Below are positions 23,735 through 34,420 of a stretch of DNA of 64,000 nt, one piece after another. The notes beneath the pieces are model-generated. The model did not search any database and had not been told where the DNA came from. It was given only the letters and a program-made list of their open reading frames with translations. Every line of letters begins with the position of its first letter. The first letter of the stretch is position 1. The translations under genes and the position numbers were made by a program. The DNA is from Ctena decussata (Eukaryota; Mollusca; Bivalvia; Lucinida; Lucinidae), in NCBI GenBank assembly GCA_963989385.1, contig OZ022500.1, positions 118,089,842-118,153,841 of the forward strand. The letters run 5' to 3'.

Positions 23735-25165
23735 CAATAATACTGTTTTTCATCCAAATCGCTTCAGAATTTGGTTGCTATGGCAACTTACAGTTTCCAT
23801 TGACTTGTATGGGAAAAATTGAAAATTTGCATTTATTGCTATTTCACTGCAGGTGATTTGACAAATCTTTTACGGAAATGTTCCTTGAGTAGCTCTCTAT
23901 CAATAACATGAAATTTATGTTAATTGCACAATTTGGCTGGTTGCAATGGCAACCGAATGGTTAAAAATAGAAAAAAATATTCAAACATCATCTTTTCAGA
24001 AACTATGCAACCAATAAGGCTGAAACTTCACAGAAAGGGTCTTAGTACTTCCCTCTATAAATTTATTTACATTTATACATTTATTGCAATGTCACTGGTA
24101 TTATGACAAATTTTATAGAAATGTTCCCAGAGTAGTCCTCAACCACTCTCATTCAATTTATGCAAATTGCACTATTTGGCTGATTGCCATTGCAACCAAA
24201 TGGTTAAAAATAGAAAAGATATTAAAATATCATTTTTGCAGAAACTATGTGACCAATAAAGCTCAAACTTTACAGAAAGGATTTTAGTACTAGCCTCTAT
24301 AGAATTAATATTTTTCATGGGAATTGCTTCAGCAGTTAGGTTGCTATGGCAACTTATAGTTTCCATTGACTTATAATGGGAAAAATGGAAATTGGCAATT
24401 TTTAGCTACCTCACTGCAGTTATTTGGATTTTTTTCTACAGAAATCACAGGGTATAATCGATTCCGCCAATTTTCCCTTCCTGCAGAGACTGTCCGTCAT
24501 ATTTGGCTTCCGCCGACACTGTCCGCGAACTCTTGCTTCCTGCAGAGACTACTGTCCTCGAAAAATGGCTTCCTGCCGAGACTGTCCGCGTGATTCTGCT
24601 TCCTGCCGAGTCTCGGCAGGAAGCAGAATCACGCGGACAGTCTCTGCAGGAAGCCATTTATCATGTACAGAAGTCTCAGCAGGAAGCAAGAGTTTGCGGA
24701 CAGTCTCGGCGGAAGCCAAATATGATGTACAGTCTCTGCAGGAAGCGAAAATTAGCGGAATCGATTATACCCTGTGGAAATGTTTCTTGAGTAGTCCTCT
24801 ATGATTCATGTTAATTTTGTCCAAATCACTGAATTCGATTCGTTGCCATGGCAACATGAAGGAAAAAAAATTGAAACAATATTCATAAATCTTTCCCACA
24901 AAAACTATACATGTTTATGATATTAGCCACTACATAAATATTGTTCTTTTTTATTGTTGCTCACGTGGTTTCATTGCTATGGCATTTTAAAGTTTCTATA
25001 GACTTGCATTGGGGAAAGTGCAAATTGGCATCTATTTCTGTGTTACTGCAATATTTAGGTATAAAGTTTTACAAATATGTTTTTTTATTGTAACTTTATC
25101 AATTTTGCTAATATTAACTAGGACAAGCATAACAACTCAGTCAAAGTTGAAATTAGGCCATATTG
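23735..25165. repeat. Central array of about 320-bp units
   Basis: Units share TTGCTATGGCAACTTA, GTTTCCATTGACTT, GGAAATGTTCCTTGAGTAG and a CCAATAA-GCT-AAACTT segment. One unit is split by the foldback element at 24446. Confidence 0.7.
24446..24776. mobile_element. 333-bp foldback element (CACAGGGTATAATCG family), copy 2
   Basis: 331 bp with ends CACAGGGTATAATCGATTCC and complement. Target duplication is GAAAT at 24441-24445 and 24777-24781. Neighbouring units of the host array at 23870 and 24112 read ACGGAAATGTTCC and ATAGAAATGTTCC, which are empty versions of the same site. Confidence 0.92.
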
Positions 25166-25217
25166 TAAAATTTACCTTTCAGTTACTTACCCCTGAGTGC
25201 TGAGGGTGAATGGACTC

Positions 25218-27150
25218 AGGTGAGCTACAGAACCAATAGGCCGGTGGTTAGCTCACCTGAGCCAGAGGCTCCAGGGGAGATTATAGTATTGGTAGGATTC
25301 GTTGTCCCTCGTACGTCTGTCGTCCGTCCACAATTTCAAATGACTTCTCCTCTGAAACCCTGGGCCGATTGTAACCAAATTTCATATGCAGGCTCCAGGA
25401 GTCTTAGGAACGATAATTTGTTCAAACATCCTTGTCACATGACCAACATGGCCAACACGCCCATATATGATAAAAACCCTTAAAAATCTTCACCAGAACC
25501 AATAGGCAGATGGCCTTGAAACTTGGTATCGAGCATCGGGTAAGCGAGTACTACCAAGATTGTTTAAATTATGACCTTGGGCTGATTTTGACTGTTTTTT
25601 ACGGTAAGGTCAAATTTGCTTCCTTGTGCTTTTATATGGAAAAATGCTAGAACATATGCTATCTTGGAAACCGTAGAAGATTTTGGGCTAAAAATTGGTG
25701 TGTACAGCCAACGTACTGAGTACATGAAGATTTATGAGTACAAGAGATCAAGGTCATTCTTTCTCTCATGTTTCAACAATTTTAAACATCTCTGCATCTC
25801 TTAAAAAGCCACTGGGCCAATTGTAACCAAATTTCACATAGAATCTCCAGGGGTTGATTGATAAAAATTTGTTCAAACGGACCAGGTCACATGACCAACA
25901 TGGCCGCCACACCCATATATGGTAAAAAGCTTCAAAATTTTTTTGCAGAACCAATAGACAAATGGCCTTGAAATTTGGTATGTAGCATAAAGTACTCAAG
26001 TACTACCAAGATTGTTCAAATGATGGTCTTAGGTTGACCTTGACCTTTCTTATGGCTAGTTCAAATATGTGGAAATGCTAGAAGATTACGTTTCATGGTA
26101 AGTTTTGAAGATTTTGGCCTAAAAATTGGTAAATACAGTCATTTTAATGAGTACATGAAAATTTACGAGTACAAAAAGTCAAGGTCATTCTTTGACCTTT
26201 GACCCAGGTCTCTTATATTTTGACATTTTCAAACATCATCTCAAAAGCCACTGGGCCAATTGTAACCAAAATCCATTTATGAGCCTCCAGGGCTTGAGAG
26301 AACAAAAAGTTGTTCAAACGATCCAGGTCACATAATCAACATGGCCACCATGCCCATATATGGCAAAGACCTTTAAAACAATTCTTCGTAAGAACCAATT
26401 GACCAATGACCTTCAAACTTGATAAGTAGCATCGGGTACTCAAGTTCTTCCAAGGTTGTTCAAATTATGACCTTTAATTGACCTTGTCCTTTTCTACAGC
26501 AAGTTCAAATATGGGAAAATGCTAGAACATGGATTTTACGGGAAATTTTGAAGGTTTTGGCCTAAAAGTTGGTATATACACTCATCTTAATGAGGTCATG
26601 AAGAATTATGAGTACAAGAGGTCAAGGTCAGTTTTTGACTTTTGACCCATGTCTCTCATATTTTGACATTTTCAAACGTTACCTCAAAAGCCAAATTTCA
26701 ACCAATTTTCATATAGAGTCTCCATGGGTTGAGGGAATGAAAATTTGTTCAAACGGTCCAGATCACATGATGAACAGGGCCGCCATACCCATTTATCATA
26801 TAAAACTTTAATACTTTTTTTCTCAAGAACCAATAGACCGATGGCCTTGCAACTTGGTAAGTCGCATGGACCAATACTGTTCAAATAATGACCTTTTGTT
26901 TACCTTGACCTTTTCTGCGGCATAGTCAAATATGTGAAAATGGTAGAACATAAGATTTCATGGAAAGATTGAAGATTTTGGCCTAAAAATGGTATATATG
27001 GTGTCTTAATGAGTACATGGAGATTTATGAGTCATGGTCATTCTTTGACTTTTGACCCAAGACTCATAGTTTGACAATTTCAGACATAAGTAAGAGCCAC
27101 TTGGCCAATTGCTTAGGTGAGCGATTCAGGGCCTCATGTCCTCTTGTTTC
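25218..27150. repeat. Array of about 440-bp units with terminal GCTCACCTGAGC and GGTGAGCGATTCAGG
   Basis: Four diverged units with TTGTTCAAACG, GGTCACATGACCAACATGG, CCCATATATGG and TCAAGGTCATTCTTTGAC. The left edge is GTTAGCTCACCTGAGCC and the right edge GGTGAGCGATTCAGGGCC, then CCTCTTG. The same right-edge motif ends another array at about 34394. It forms the centre of the 6.9-kb element. Confidence 0.6.
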
Positions 27151-28215
27151 TGTGACCTTGACCTCACCCTTTGGGGCCACTGAAAGAAAGCTTTTGTAAT
27201 ATACTAAATAAAGACCAACTACAAAGACATGGCTGCAATGTATTGTTGATATAGGACACAAATACCGAAATTCTGTGCATTTTAGCAGTTTCGCTTGTTT
27301 TTGTGACCTTGACCTTGACCTGGGAGTTTATTGAAGGAAACTAGCTGTATGTGTATTTGAAAGCTATTGTAATATAGTAGATAAAGACTAAGTACAAAGA
27401 CATTTCTGCAATATATTTTGATACAGAACATTAAAAATGAGAGAAAAATATGCACTTTTAGCATTTTTTTCCTTCTTTCTCTGACCTTGACCTTGACATT
27501 GACCTTAGAGGCTACTGAAGAAAAGTTGTTTGTTTGAAAGCTTTTGTAACATATTAAATGTATGCCAACTGCAAAGGCACTGTTGCAGTTTATTGTTGAT
27601 ATAGGACACAAAAATTTGCAAATATGTGCATTTTTAGCATTTTTTCTTGTTTTATGACCTTCACCTTGACCTTCGAGGTTCCTGAATGAAACAAGCTATA
27701 TGTGTATTTGAAAGCTATTGTAATGTGTTAGATAAAGACCAGGTACAAAGACATTGCTGCAATATATTGTTGATACAGAACACAAAATATGAGTAAAATA
27801 TGCACTTTTAGTATTTTTCTTGTTTCTGTGCCCTTGACCTTGACCTTGAACTTGGTCGCTTCTGGAGGAAAGTTGGTTGTTTGAAAGCTTTTGTTATATA
27901 TTAAATAAATTCCAACTAGAAAGACATTGCTGCAATTTATTGTTCATATAGGACACAAAATGTTTCAAAAAATATGTATTTGTAGCATTTGTTCTTGTTT
28001 GTGTGACCTTGACCTTGACCTTGGAGCTTCCTGAGTAAACCCAACTATATGTGTATTTGAAAGCTTCTGTAATATGTCAGATAATGACCAGGTTCAAAGC
28101 CATTGCTGCAATATATGGTTGATACAGAACACATAAGATGAAAAAAATATGCATTTTTAGCAGTTTTTATTGTTTCTGTGACCTTGACCTTGACCTTGAT
28201 AACACAAACCAACAA
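27140..28215. repeat. Right-arm tandem array with TGACCTTGACCTTGACCTT
   Basis: Seven units about 175 bp apart (near 27152, 27303, 27481, 27654, 27834, 28007 and 28184), in opposite orientation to the left-arm array. Each has two or three TGACCTT motifs. Confidence 0.85.
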
Positions 28216-28892
28216 AATGTCCATAGTTTATAGAAGATAAATATATTGTAAAATGAGTTTCAATATTAAGAAACAAATATGATCATAAACTATGATGATT
28301 TGACATTACAAGGACTGTACCCCTAGGAACTTGCTTTTTGCAACGGTACACTTATTGTTGCTATGGTAACGCTTCAGGAAGTATACTTTCCCAAGCATGT
28401 TTTTCCAGAAACATATTTACAGAACACTATTCTGTAGGACGACGGTGCACATGTATATTGACGAGGCTGCAAGAACTCTAGAAATGTCCTTAAAGATGTG
28501 TGAAATTGGACTTTTGCCATATATGGAAACCCCCACCCACTTTACTTGAGCCTGATGACCACAGAGGTTTTCCAAATATTTTTTTAATTTCTTTTTTAAA
28601 GTTAGTGTGAACAAGTTATTTGTAGGTAGAAAGAAATTAGAGCTTGTCATGCATTTGAAAGTTAATATATTTGTTGAAAAATTGCCCATTTTAGGACATT
28701 TTTTAGCACATTTTTTCCCAAAATGTATAGCTGCCGTTGCCATGGCAACGGCCATGCTTTGGAATGAAACTGATGTTGTTTTCTTGTTTTTGTGTCACAA
28801 TAAGTAATATAGGCAAGTTTGAGCAAAATCGGTGACTATGCGTGCCACGGCCCTATGTAAAAATTTAAGTCATTACAGAGAATGGCTCTTAA

Positions 28893-29340
28893 TATTTTAC
28901 ATGTATTCAAATTATACCTGAGAGTTTCTGCGGCTTAAAGGCTTAGATACAGATAGTCATCAGAGGAAGTAATATACAATAATTTTTATCATTTCTACAG
29001 CATTAAGACTCCCTGAAACTATGTCCTAAGTGACGACATTATAGAACTATCAAAATAGAAAATAAACAACGAGACCGAACTTAACGCCGATTTAGTACGT
29101 AGTGGAAGCATGCGAAAAGCCAAATAATGTAGATTACCCTACAAGTCATAAGCAAGAGTCGTCCAGTACAGTGAAGCTCCCCAGCAGCGCAGGTCATCTC
29201 TTTTGCTCACAAAAATGCGCTGCTAATATCCATCCATATTGGTGTAGAGCCCTACACACTTCTAACACTCTGTAGGGCTTCTTACTAGCATGGGTTATGT
29301 TGGTTTCACACCCTGTAAGGTTTATCACCAGCATGGGTTA
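28893..29340. other. Intergenic, no gene seen
   Basis: AT-rich sequence between the giant element and a SINE cluster. CATGGGTTA appears twice near 29290-29340, next to TGTAGGGCT or TGTAAGGTT. Nothing coding was recognised. Confidence 0.4.
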
Positions 29341-29344
29341 CGTT

Positions 29345-29520
29345 TCACTTTCGTGAGTGAGTGAGCTCTTGTTTAATGTCCCACCAACAGCTAGGTCATG
29401 CTGAGACGGGACCTCGGTTTAAGCTCTCATCCGAAAGACCTGAGAAGCGAGGGATCGATCTTGCAACCCCTGGATTGGTAGGCCAGCGTGTTATCCACTG
29501 CACTACAATCTCTCCTTCCA
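29345..29520 (-). mobile_element. tRNA-derived SINE, minus strand
   Basis: On the minus strand, GTAGTGCAGTGGATAACACG resembles an Arg-type box A and AGATCGATCCCTC lies at the box B position. The remainder is a SINE body. Box spacing fits a tRNA head, but the acceptor stem is degraded. Confidence 0.65.
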
Positions 29521-29726
29521 TCTTCGTTCACACGAGCATAGTTGTTTTGCAAACTGGTGTTGGTAAATAAAAAAATATGGTACTGTGAATGAAAATATAC
29601 ATGTATGTCACATTTTATTTGCCAAATTTATATGGTAAAGTTTATTTACCAAACCAAAATGTGCGTGTGAACAGAAAGTTTGCCATAGAATATGGAACAA
29701 TAAAGGCCACACAAAAAAAGTGTAGA

Positions 29727-29995
29727 GGCGCCGTGGTCGAGTGGTTAAAGACGCTCGGTTATGGTGCAAAAAGTCGCCGGAAGGTCTTGACATTGCGCCC
29801 GGGTTTCACCATCCGACGACTGGAAAACTATTTCAGTCAACCCAGCAGTAAATGGGTACCCGCTTCGAATCAGGGGAAGGATAAGGAAGCGAAAGGAGAG
29901 GGATGGGCTTCGCCTTTCATATGCCGTGCCCAAGACACAGTGGGCCTCTAACCCCGACTCCCCCTGCGGCTACTAGACTATGGGAAACCTTTTCC
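29727..29995 (+). mobile_element. tRNA-derived SINE (Leu/Ser-type head)
   Basis: The head GGCGCCGTGGTCGAGTGG is a clear box A. It is followed by CAGCAGTAAATGGGTACCCG and a conserved-looking 3' half (GCCGTGCCCAAGACACAG, CTACTAGACTATGGGAAACC), ending TTTTCCTTTTT. Open frames through it are incidental. Confidence 0.72.
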
Positions 29996-30261
29996 TTTTT
30001 GTACTTTTGTTTTATAGAACAAAAAGGTGGCTATGGAGATGAGCACTGAAAACTTTGCTCGAAATCAAACCAGTTTAATTTTGAACAAACTGGATTTAAC
30101 AAAGAAAGTAAGACTGGTTAGCCGTTCACACTGGTGGTAAACTTTATTTTCCAGGTAACTTTGGCAAGAAATCTTTGTTCGTGTGAACACTGCTGCAAAT
30201 ATGTCATAATTTATTTCCTTTCTTACATTTGTCTATGGCAAGAGGAGAAAAATCTGTAAAG

Positions 30262-30350
30262 AAAATTTCGTCGAGAGCCCCGACTGGGGATCGATCTCAT
30301 GACCCCAAGATTATAAAGCGAGCACACAACCACTTTACTGAAAGGTCCGG
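30262..30350 (-). mobile_element. tRNA-like SINE head, minus strand
   Basis: On the minus strand, AGTGGTTGTGTGCTCGC and then GGTCATGAGATCGATCCCC sit at box A and box B positions. Too diverged to be a working tRNA. Confidence 0.5.
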
Positions 30351-30602
30351 ACCAGTTAGTCTGGTCAGTTATACACTCTATATACCTATATACATAACTG
30401 CACATCACCAATTGGCCGTTAATGGCTAGTTTGATTTAAGGTAGATTAATGGACTCATCCAGTTTAGTAGGCTAGAAGAGCCCGCTAGGTATAAATGGGT
30501 TTAAATCAGTGTTGTAAACGAAGTCTGCGTTTCTTGTCCTTTGTTGGTGTCTGGTTTAAATGTTTTGCCGGTTGCCTTCGGGTCCATTTAATTAAATGGA
30601 AA

Positions 30603-30815
30603 TTAAGGTGAATGGGTACACTTTCATTTGGAGCAACTAGGCCATTTTCATTTTGCTCCCTTTCTTATAAATTATGGGTCAACTCTTAAAGGAAAGAAAT
30701 TCTAGATAAAAATGCTTACTTTTAAGAAGAAACCCCTTTTGGGAGGGTTTCTCTGTTCAGACAAGCGAGCAGAGAGCCATGAAGTTGTTTCCCTTTGTGT
30801 ATCAGCATAACTAAA
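30603..30815. mobile_element. GGTGAATGGGTACAC family element, degenerate
   Basis: Starts TTAAGGTGAATGGGTACACT. It contains the AACTCTTAAAGGAAAGAAATT arm seen in related hairpins and AAGTTGTTTCCCTTTG near its end. The right terminus is unclear. Confidence 0.5.
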
Positions 30816-30819
30816 TTAA

Positions 30820-31054
30820 GAGCCGATACGATAAAACCAACAAAGTGGTTGTGCGCCCATCGCAGACTCAGATCAGCCTGGGTATCTGCCCATTCTGATC
30901 AGACTCTTTGCTAAGCGCTTAAATGGTACCTAAGGCTCTAAGCTACCTCCATGCGGACAGCTAAGTCTCTGATCAGGCTGGGCGGATGCCAAGGCTGATC
31001 TGAGTCTGCGCTGGACGCAGAACCACTTTGTTGGTTTTGTCGTGTCGTGGTTCA
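30820..31054. mobile_element. Foldback element, GAGCCGCGACACGAC family, copy 4
   Basis: Starts GAGCCGATACGATAAAACC and ends with the inverted GGTTTTGTCGTGTCGTGGTTC. It is followed ten bases later by the TTAA of the next element. Confidence 0.8.
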
Positions 31055-31064
31055 GTTGTCTTAA

Positions 31065-32285
31065 GCCTCGGTCCCACAGAGCTTGCGACTGCGATGCGAC
31101 CGCTTTGCGACTGATTTTGTCTGCGACTGACCTGCGACCTCCACGACCACTGCAACTTCTTTTCCTCTTCAAATGTGGTCGCCGATCAGTCGCCGTACAG
31201 TCGGCGACAGCTTTTGCGAGTAGTCGGCGATCGATCGGCGACCTCACTGCAACCGGTCGCCGTAGGATCGGCGACAGGATTGCAACTAGTTCAGAATGAT
31301 CGGCGACCAGTCGGCGACCAATCGGCGACTCTTCGGCGACTGGTTTCAAATGAACGGCGACTGGTCGGAGACTGATTGGCGACCGTTCTGCGATAAAATA
31401 ATCAATGGAAATGTGGGGACAAGAGTGAAATCATTTGAGTGAAAGTTGTCAAATTAACACAGCTACAGATTCAGTTCCTTGCTTGCAACAAAACAACCGG
31501 CGTGCACCCGAATTGTCTATGATGGTGTACAGGCGATTAAGACGGAGGAGGAGAACACAGTACTGATTAAGACCTTGGTTTCAAAAAGGCCGCAGTTTAT
31601 TGAGATTCCTCCTTTGACTGTTGAAATTCCTCATCTGAAGCAGGCGTCCGAACGTCGGGGTCATTTCTGCTGTCTGTTTTGGCGCCGGTGTTTTTTTTTT
31701 TTTTTTTTTTTTTTTTTTGGGAGGTGGGGGGGAGGGGGGTAATAAAATAATGCCAGGATGCAAAGACAACTTTTCGTTTTAAAGCTAGCACTGCAAACCT
31801 TGATCTATTGGCGCACGCTGCAACTTGTCGGCGACCTGTCGCCTATCGTTCGGCGATCTATCGGCGCACGCCGCAACCTGTCGGCGACCAGTCGCCGATC
31901 GGTCGCCGATCAGTCGCGTCTCTCCAGTGGTCAGTCGTCGATAAGTCGCCGATCGGTCGCCGATCAGTCGCCGAACATTCGCCAACAGATCGCCGATAGG
32001 TCGCAGCAAGATTGCAACATTTCAGGGCCAAAGGGTTGATGAAACCGATCGGCGACCGATCGGCGACTGTTCGGCGACGGATCGGCGACTTTCAGAAAAC
32101 CATTGCAACCAGTCGGCGAACAAAATCAGTCGCGGCTAGTCTTTTGTGCATGTCTAAAAGACTGGCTGCAACTAATTTTGATCGGCGACTGCTCGGCGAC
32201 CGCTCGGCGACCTTGTTGCGACTGTCGGTTTTTTTTTAGTCGCGGACGGGTCGCGGCGCGGTCGTAAGCTCTGTTGGACCGGGGC
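31065..32285. mobile_element. TTAA-flanked element made of CGGCGAC arrays
   Basis: Ends GCCTCGGTCCCACAGAGCTT and the complementary AAGCTCTGTTGGACCGGGGC, flanked by TTAA (31061-31064 and 32286-32289). The inside is dozens of TCGGCGACC / GGTCGCCGA motifs, mostly TCGGCGAC towards the left end then GTCGCCGAT near 31850-32000. A 28-base poly(T) interrupts it at 31691. GC content is far above the surroundings. The open frames in it are products of the repeat. Confidence 0.82.
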
Positions 32286-32384
32286 TTAAATGAACACTAA
32301 CACGTAATAAAAAAGAAAAGGTGACTTATTGCGACCAATGAAGATTGAGATTAGCCTGGGTATCGACGGTTTGTCGTGGAAGCG

Positions 32385-32560
32385 TCCACGTGGCCAAGTG
32401 TTTATCACTGCCAACTTTAAATCACGGGGCCGCTGGTTCGACTCCTGGTAGAGGCAAGACCCTGGCCGAAACTTAGCCACCCATTGCGCTGAGCCCTTCA
32501 TCTTCTTGGACTGAAAAACTGTTGAAAAGGACGTAAACCGCCAAGTGAGCTACCCATCAT
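32385..32560 (+). mobile_element. tRNA-derived SINE
   Basis: Box A-like GTGGCCAAGTGTTTATC and box B-like CTGGTTCGACTCCTGG, followed by GCCGAAACTTAGCCACCC and a tail with TGTTGAAAAGGACGTAAACC. Confidence 0.65.
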
Positions 32561-33130
32561 CCCCTTTGACGTCAACAATCTGTTGAGCATATGGAAACTT
32601 ATAAATACAAATGCGCAGGCTGATCTGAGTCTTAGCTGAATTTACATGCTACAAGGCACGCTGCATAGTATGTTTCTTTCCAAAACAATGCTTTGAATGT
32701 AGACTGCCATCACCTCTTTTGTTTGGTTCAAGCGCACTTTATACCAGTAGGGTGCTCCGATCATTAGAAAAGCTGGTACATATTACGTCATTGCCATGGA
32801 ACCGGAATGGGCGTGACCGGCTTCAAGAATGATAAATTACTCTTGTTTTGATGTAAAACTGGATAGTAATGAAGAAATTATTAAAACGTGAAATCTGTAA
32901 ATGTAATATTTGAAACCCCTGCGAAAACAGTCATGAGTTAAAATCTAGTACAGCAATTAATAACGTGATGCCTAAGAACGTACGTAACTTGAGGTTTTTA
33001 GTCCAGTGGGACACTAGTTGTGAGTAGAAAACGAGCTTTCCTTATTTAATCTCAATGTTAAGACACGTCTGAAAATTTAGTATGGACTCTGATCGGACTA
33101 CTCTTACGAATCACTCTGATCATGGTTTGC
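32561..33130. other. Intergenic, no gene seen
   Basis: AT-rich unique-looking sequence with no exon-like open frame or recognised repeat. Confidence 0.35.
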
Positions 33131-34420
33131 ACTGTTTGTCATCAATTAACCTCCAACAAGAGCATTAATGGACTTGTCGAAGAAGGAAGAGCAGTACATT
33201 ACAGAAACTATGGGTTCGACCAAAGTTGGTATGAGACATACTTGAATTAATGTCTCTCAAATTTGCTAAACAATCGCTCCAGTGCACTAGTAGGTCATTA
33301 TGCCGACAGGTGAATATCCTTAGACTTTTGTGAACAGCTGTATAGTTTTAACCAAACTTGGTACTTTTTAGCATCCCTGCATCATCAATATTTCATAATT
33401 TTGCTAAACATATCCGCTCTGATGTACAAGTTGTTCACAATGCCCCATATCCTGAAAGTCTTTGAACGATTTCTCGTGAATGGTTGGATAATTTTGACCA
33501 CACTTGGTCACAATGATTAAGCATTCTTGCATCGATGTCTCTGAAGTTCGCTGAACAAATTTTGCTCTGATGCACAAATAGGTCATAATGATCGACATCG
33601 TATTCTTGAAACGACTTCTTTTCATGAATGGCATGGTGGATTTTGACCAAAGTTGGTGAAAACAAATTGCTCCGATGCACAAGTCTTTGAATTTCTTCTT
33701 CCCTTGAATGGTCAGACTGAATTTCACCAGACTTATTTGAAACAGTCTAGCAACACTGCCTCTCAAGTCTGCGAAAAAATAGGTCATAATAAGCGACATC
33801 GTGACTCTTCCCATGATCAGCCGAAATAATTTCAACCAAATTTGGTATGAAGCATCCTTGCATTAACCTATTAATGCCCTGTGGACTCTTCTATCTTTAT
33901 ATATTGGATGAGTCCATTTGTCGTTTAAGAGGTGTCTGGTTTATTCAATTTTTATCATTTTATTTTATTTTTAGAAGAAATACTCATTTGTCTTATGCAA
34001 ATAGTGAAGATCCTGATCAGACGCCGCGTTTTGTGGCGTCTGGTCTAGGTCTGCACTGTTTGCCTATATGCCATTAATGGGACCGTATGCATTAATGGGT
34101 TAATTTCTCAAATTTGCGGAAGAATTGCATCTCTAATGCACAAGTTGGTCCTAATGAACGACATAACAACTTTCGCTTATGAACGGCTGAATGGATTTGG
34201 TCCAAACTTGGTATGAAGCACCCTTGCAGCAGTGTCTCTCATGTAAGTGCGGTGGACAAGTAGGTTATAATGACCACTATTGTGAAATGGCTTGACGGAC
34301 TGCGACCAAACATAGTAACAGCATCTGTGAATAGGTGCATTCATAATAATAAATGATTTATTACATAGAAGGCCTATAATTACCATTTTACGCCCGTGAG
34401 CGATTCAGGTCTATCTGGAA
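33130..34420. repeat. Degenerate tandem array (about 150-170 bp units)
   Basis: Units share CCAAACTTGGTATGAAGCA, TGTCTCTCAAATTTGC and GCACAAGTAGGTCATAATG. It is interrupted at about 33870-34105 by a segment bounded by CATTAATG motifs. The array ends in GTGAGCGATTCAGG, the same terminal motif as the array at 25218-27150. Confidence 0.6.

Larger units (their letters stand above)
21994..28888. mobile_element. Giant TTAA-flanked inverted-repeat element (6.9 kb)
   Basis: Ends GAGCCATTCTCTGTAA and its complement, flanked by TTAA at 21990-21993 and 28889-28892. About 150 bp of strong terminal similarity continues inward (ACGCATAGTCA, GATTTTGCTCAAACTT, ATTGTGACAC, GTTGCCATGGCAACGG). Further inside, the two arms carry opposite arrays of about 175-bp units. 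No transposase was seen. TTAA duplication is used by piggyBac and Kolobok types; the ends do not match the usual piggyBac CCC start. It directly abuts the F-box coding exon. Confidence 0.8.

Noticed and set aside
31042..32239. Multiple overlapping Arg-rich frames on both strands
   Set aside because: Products of the CGGCGAC word array, repeating in all frames.
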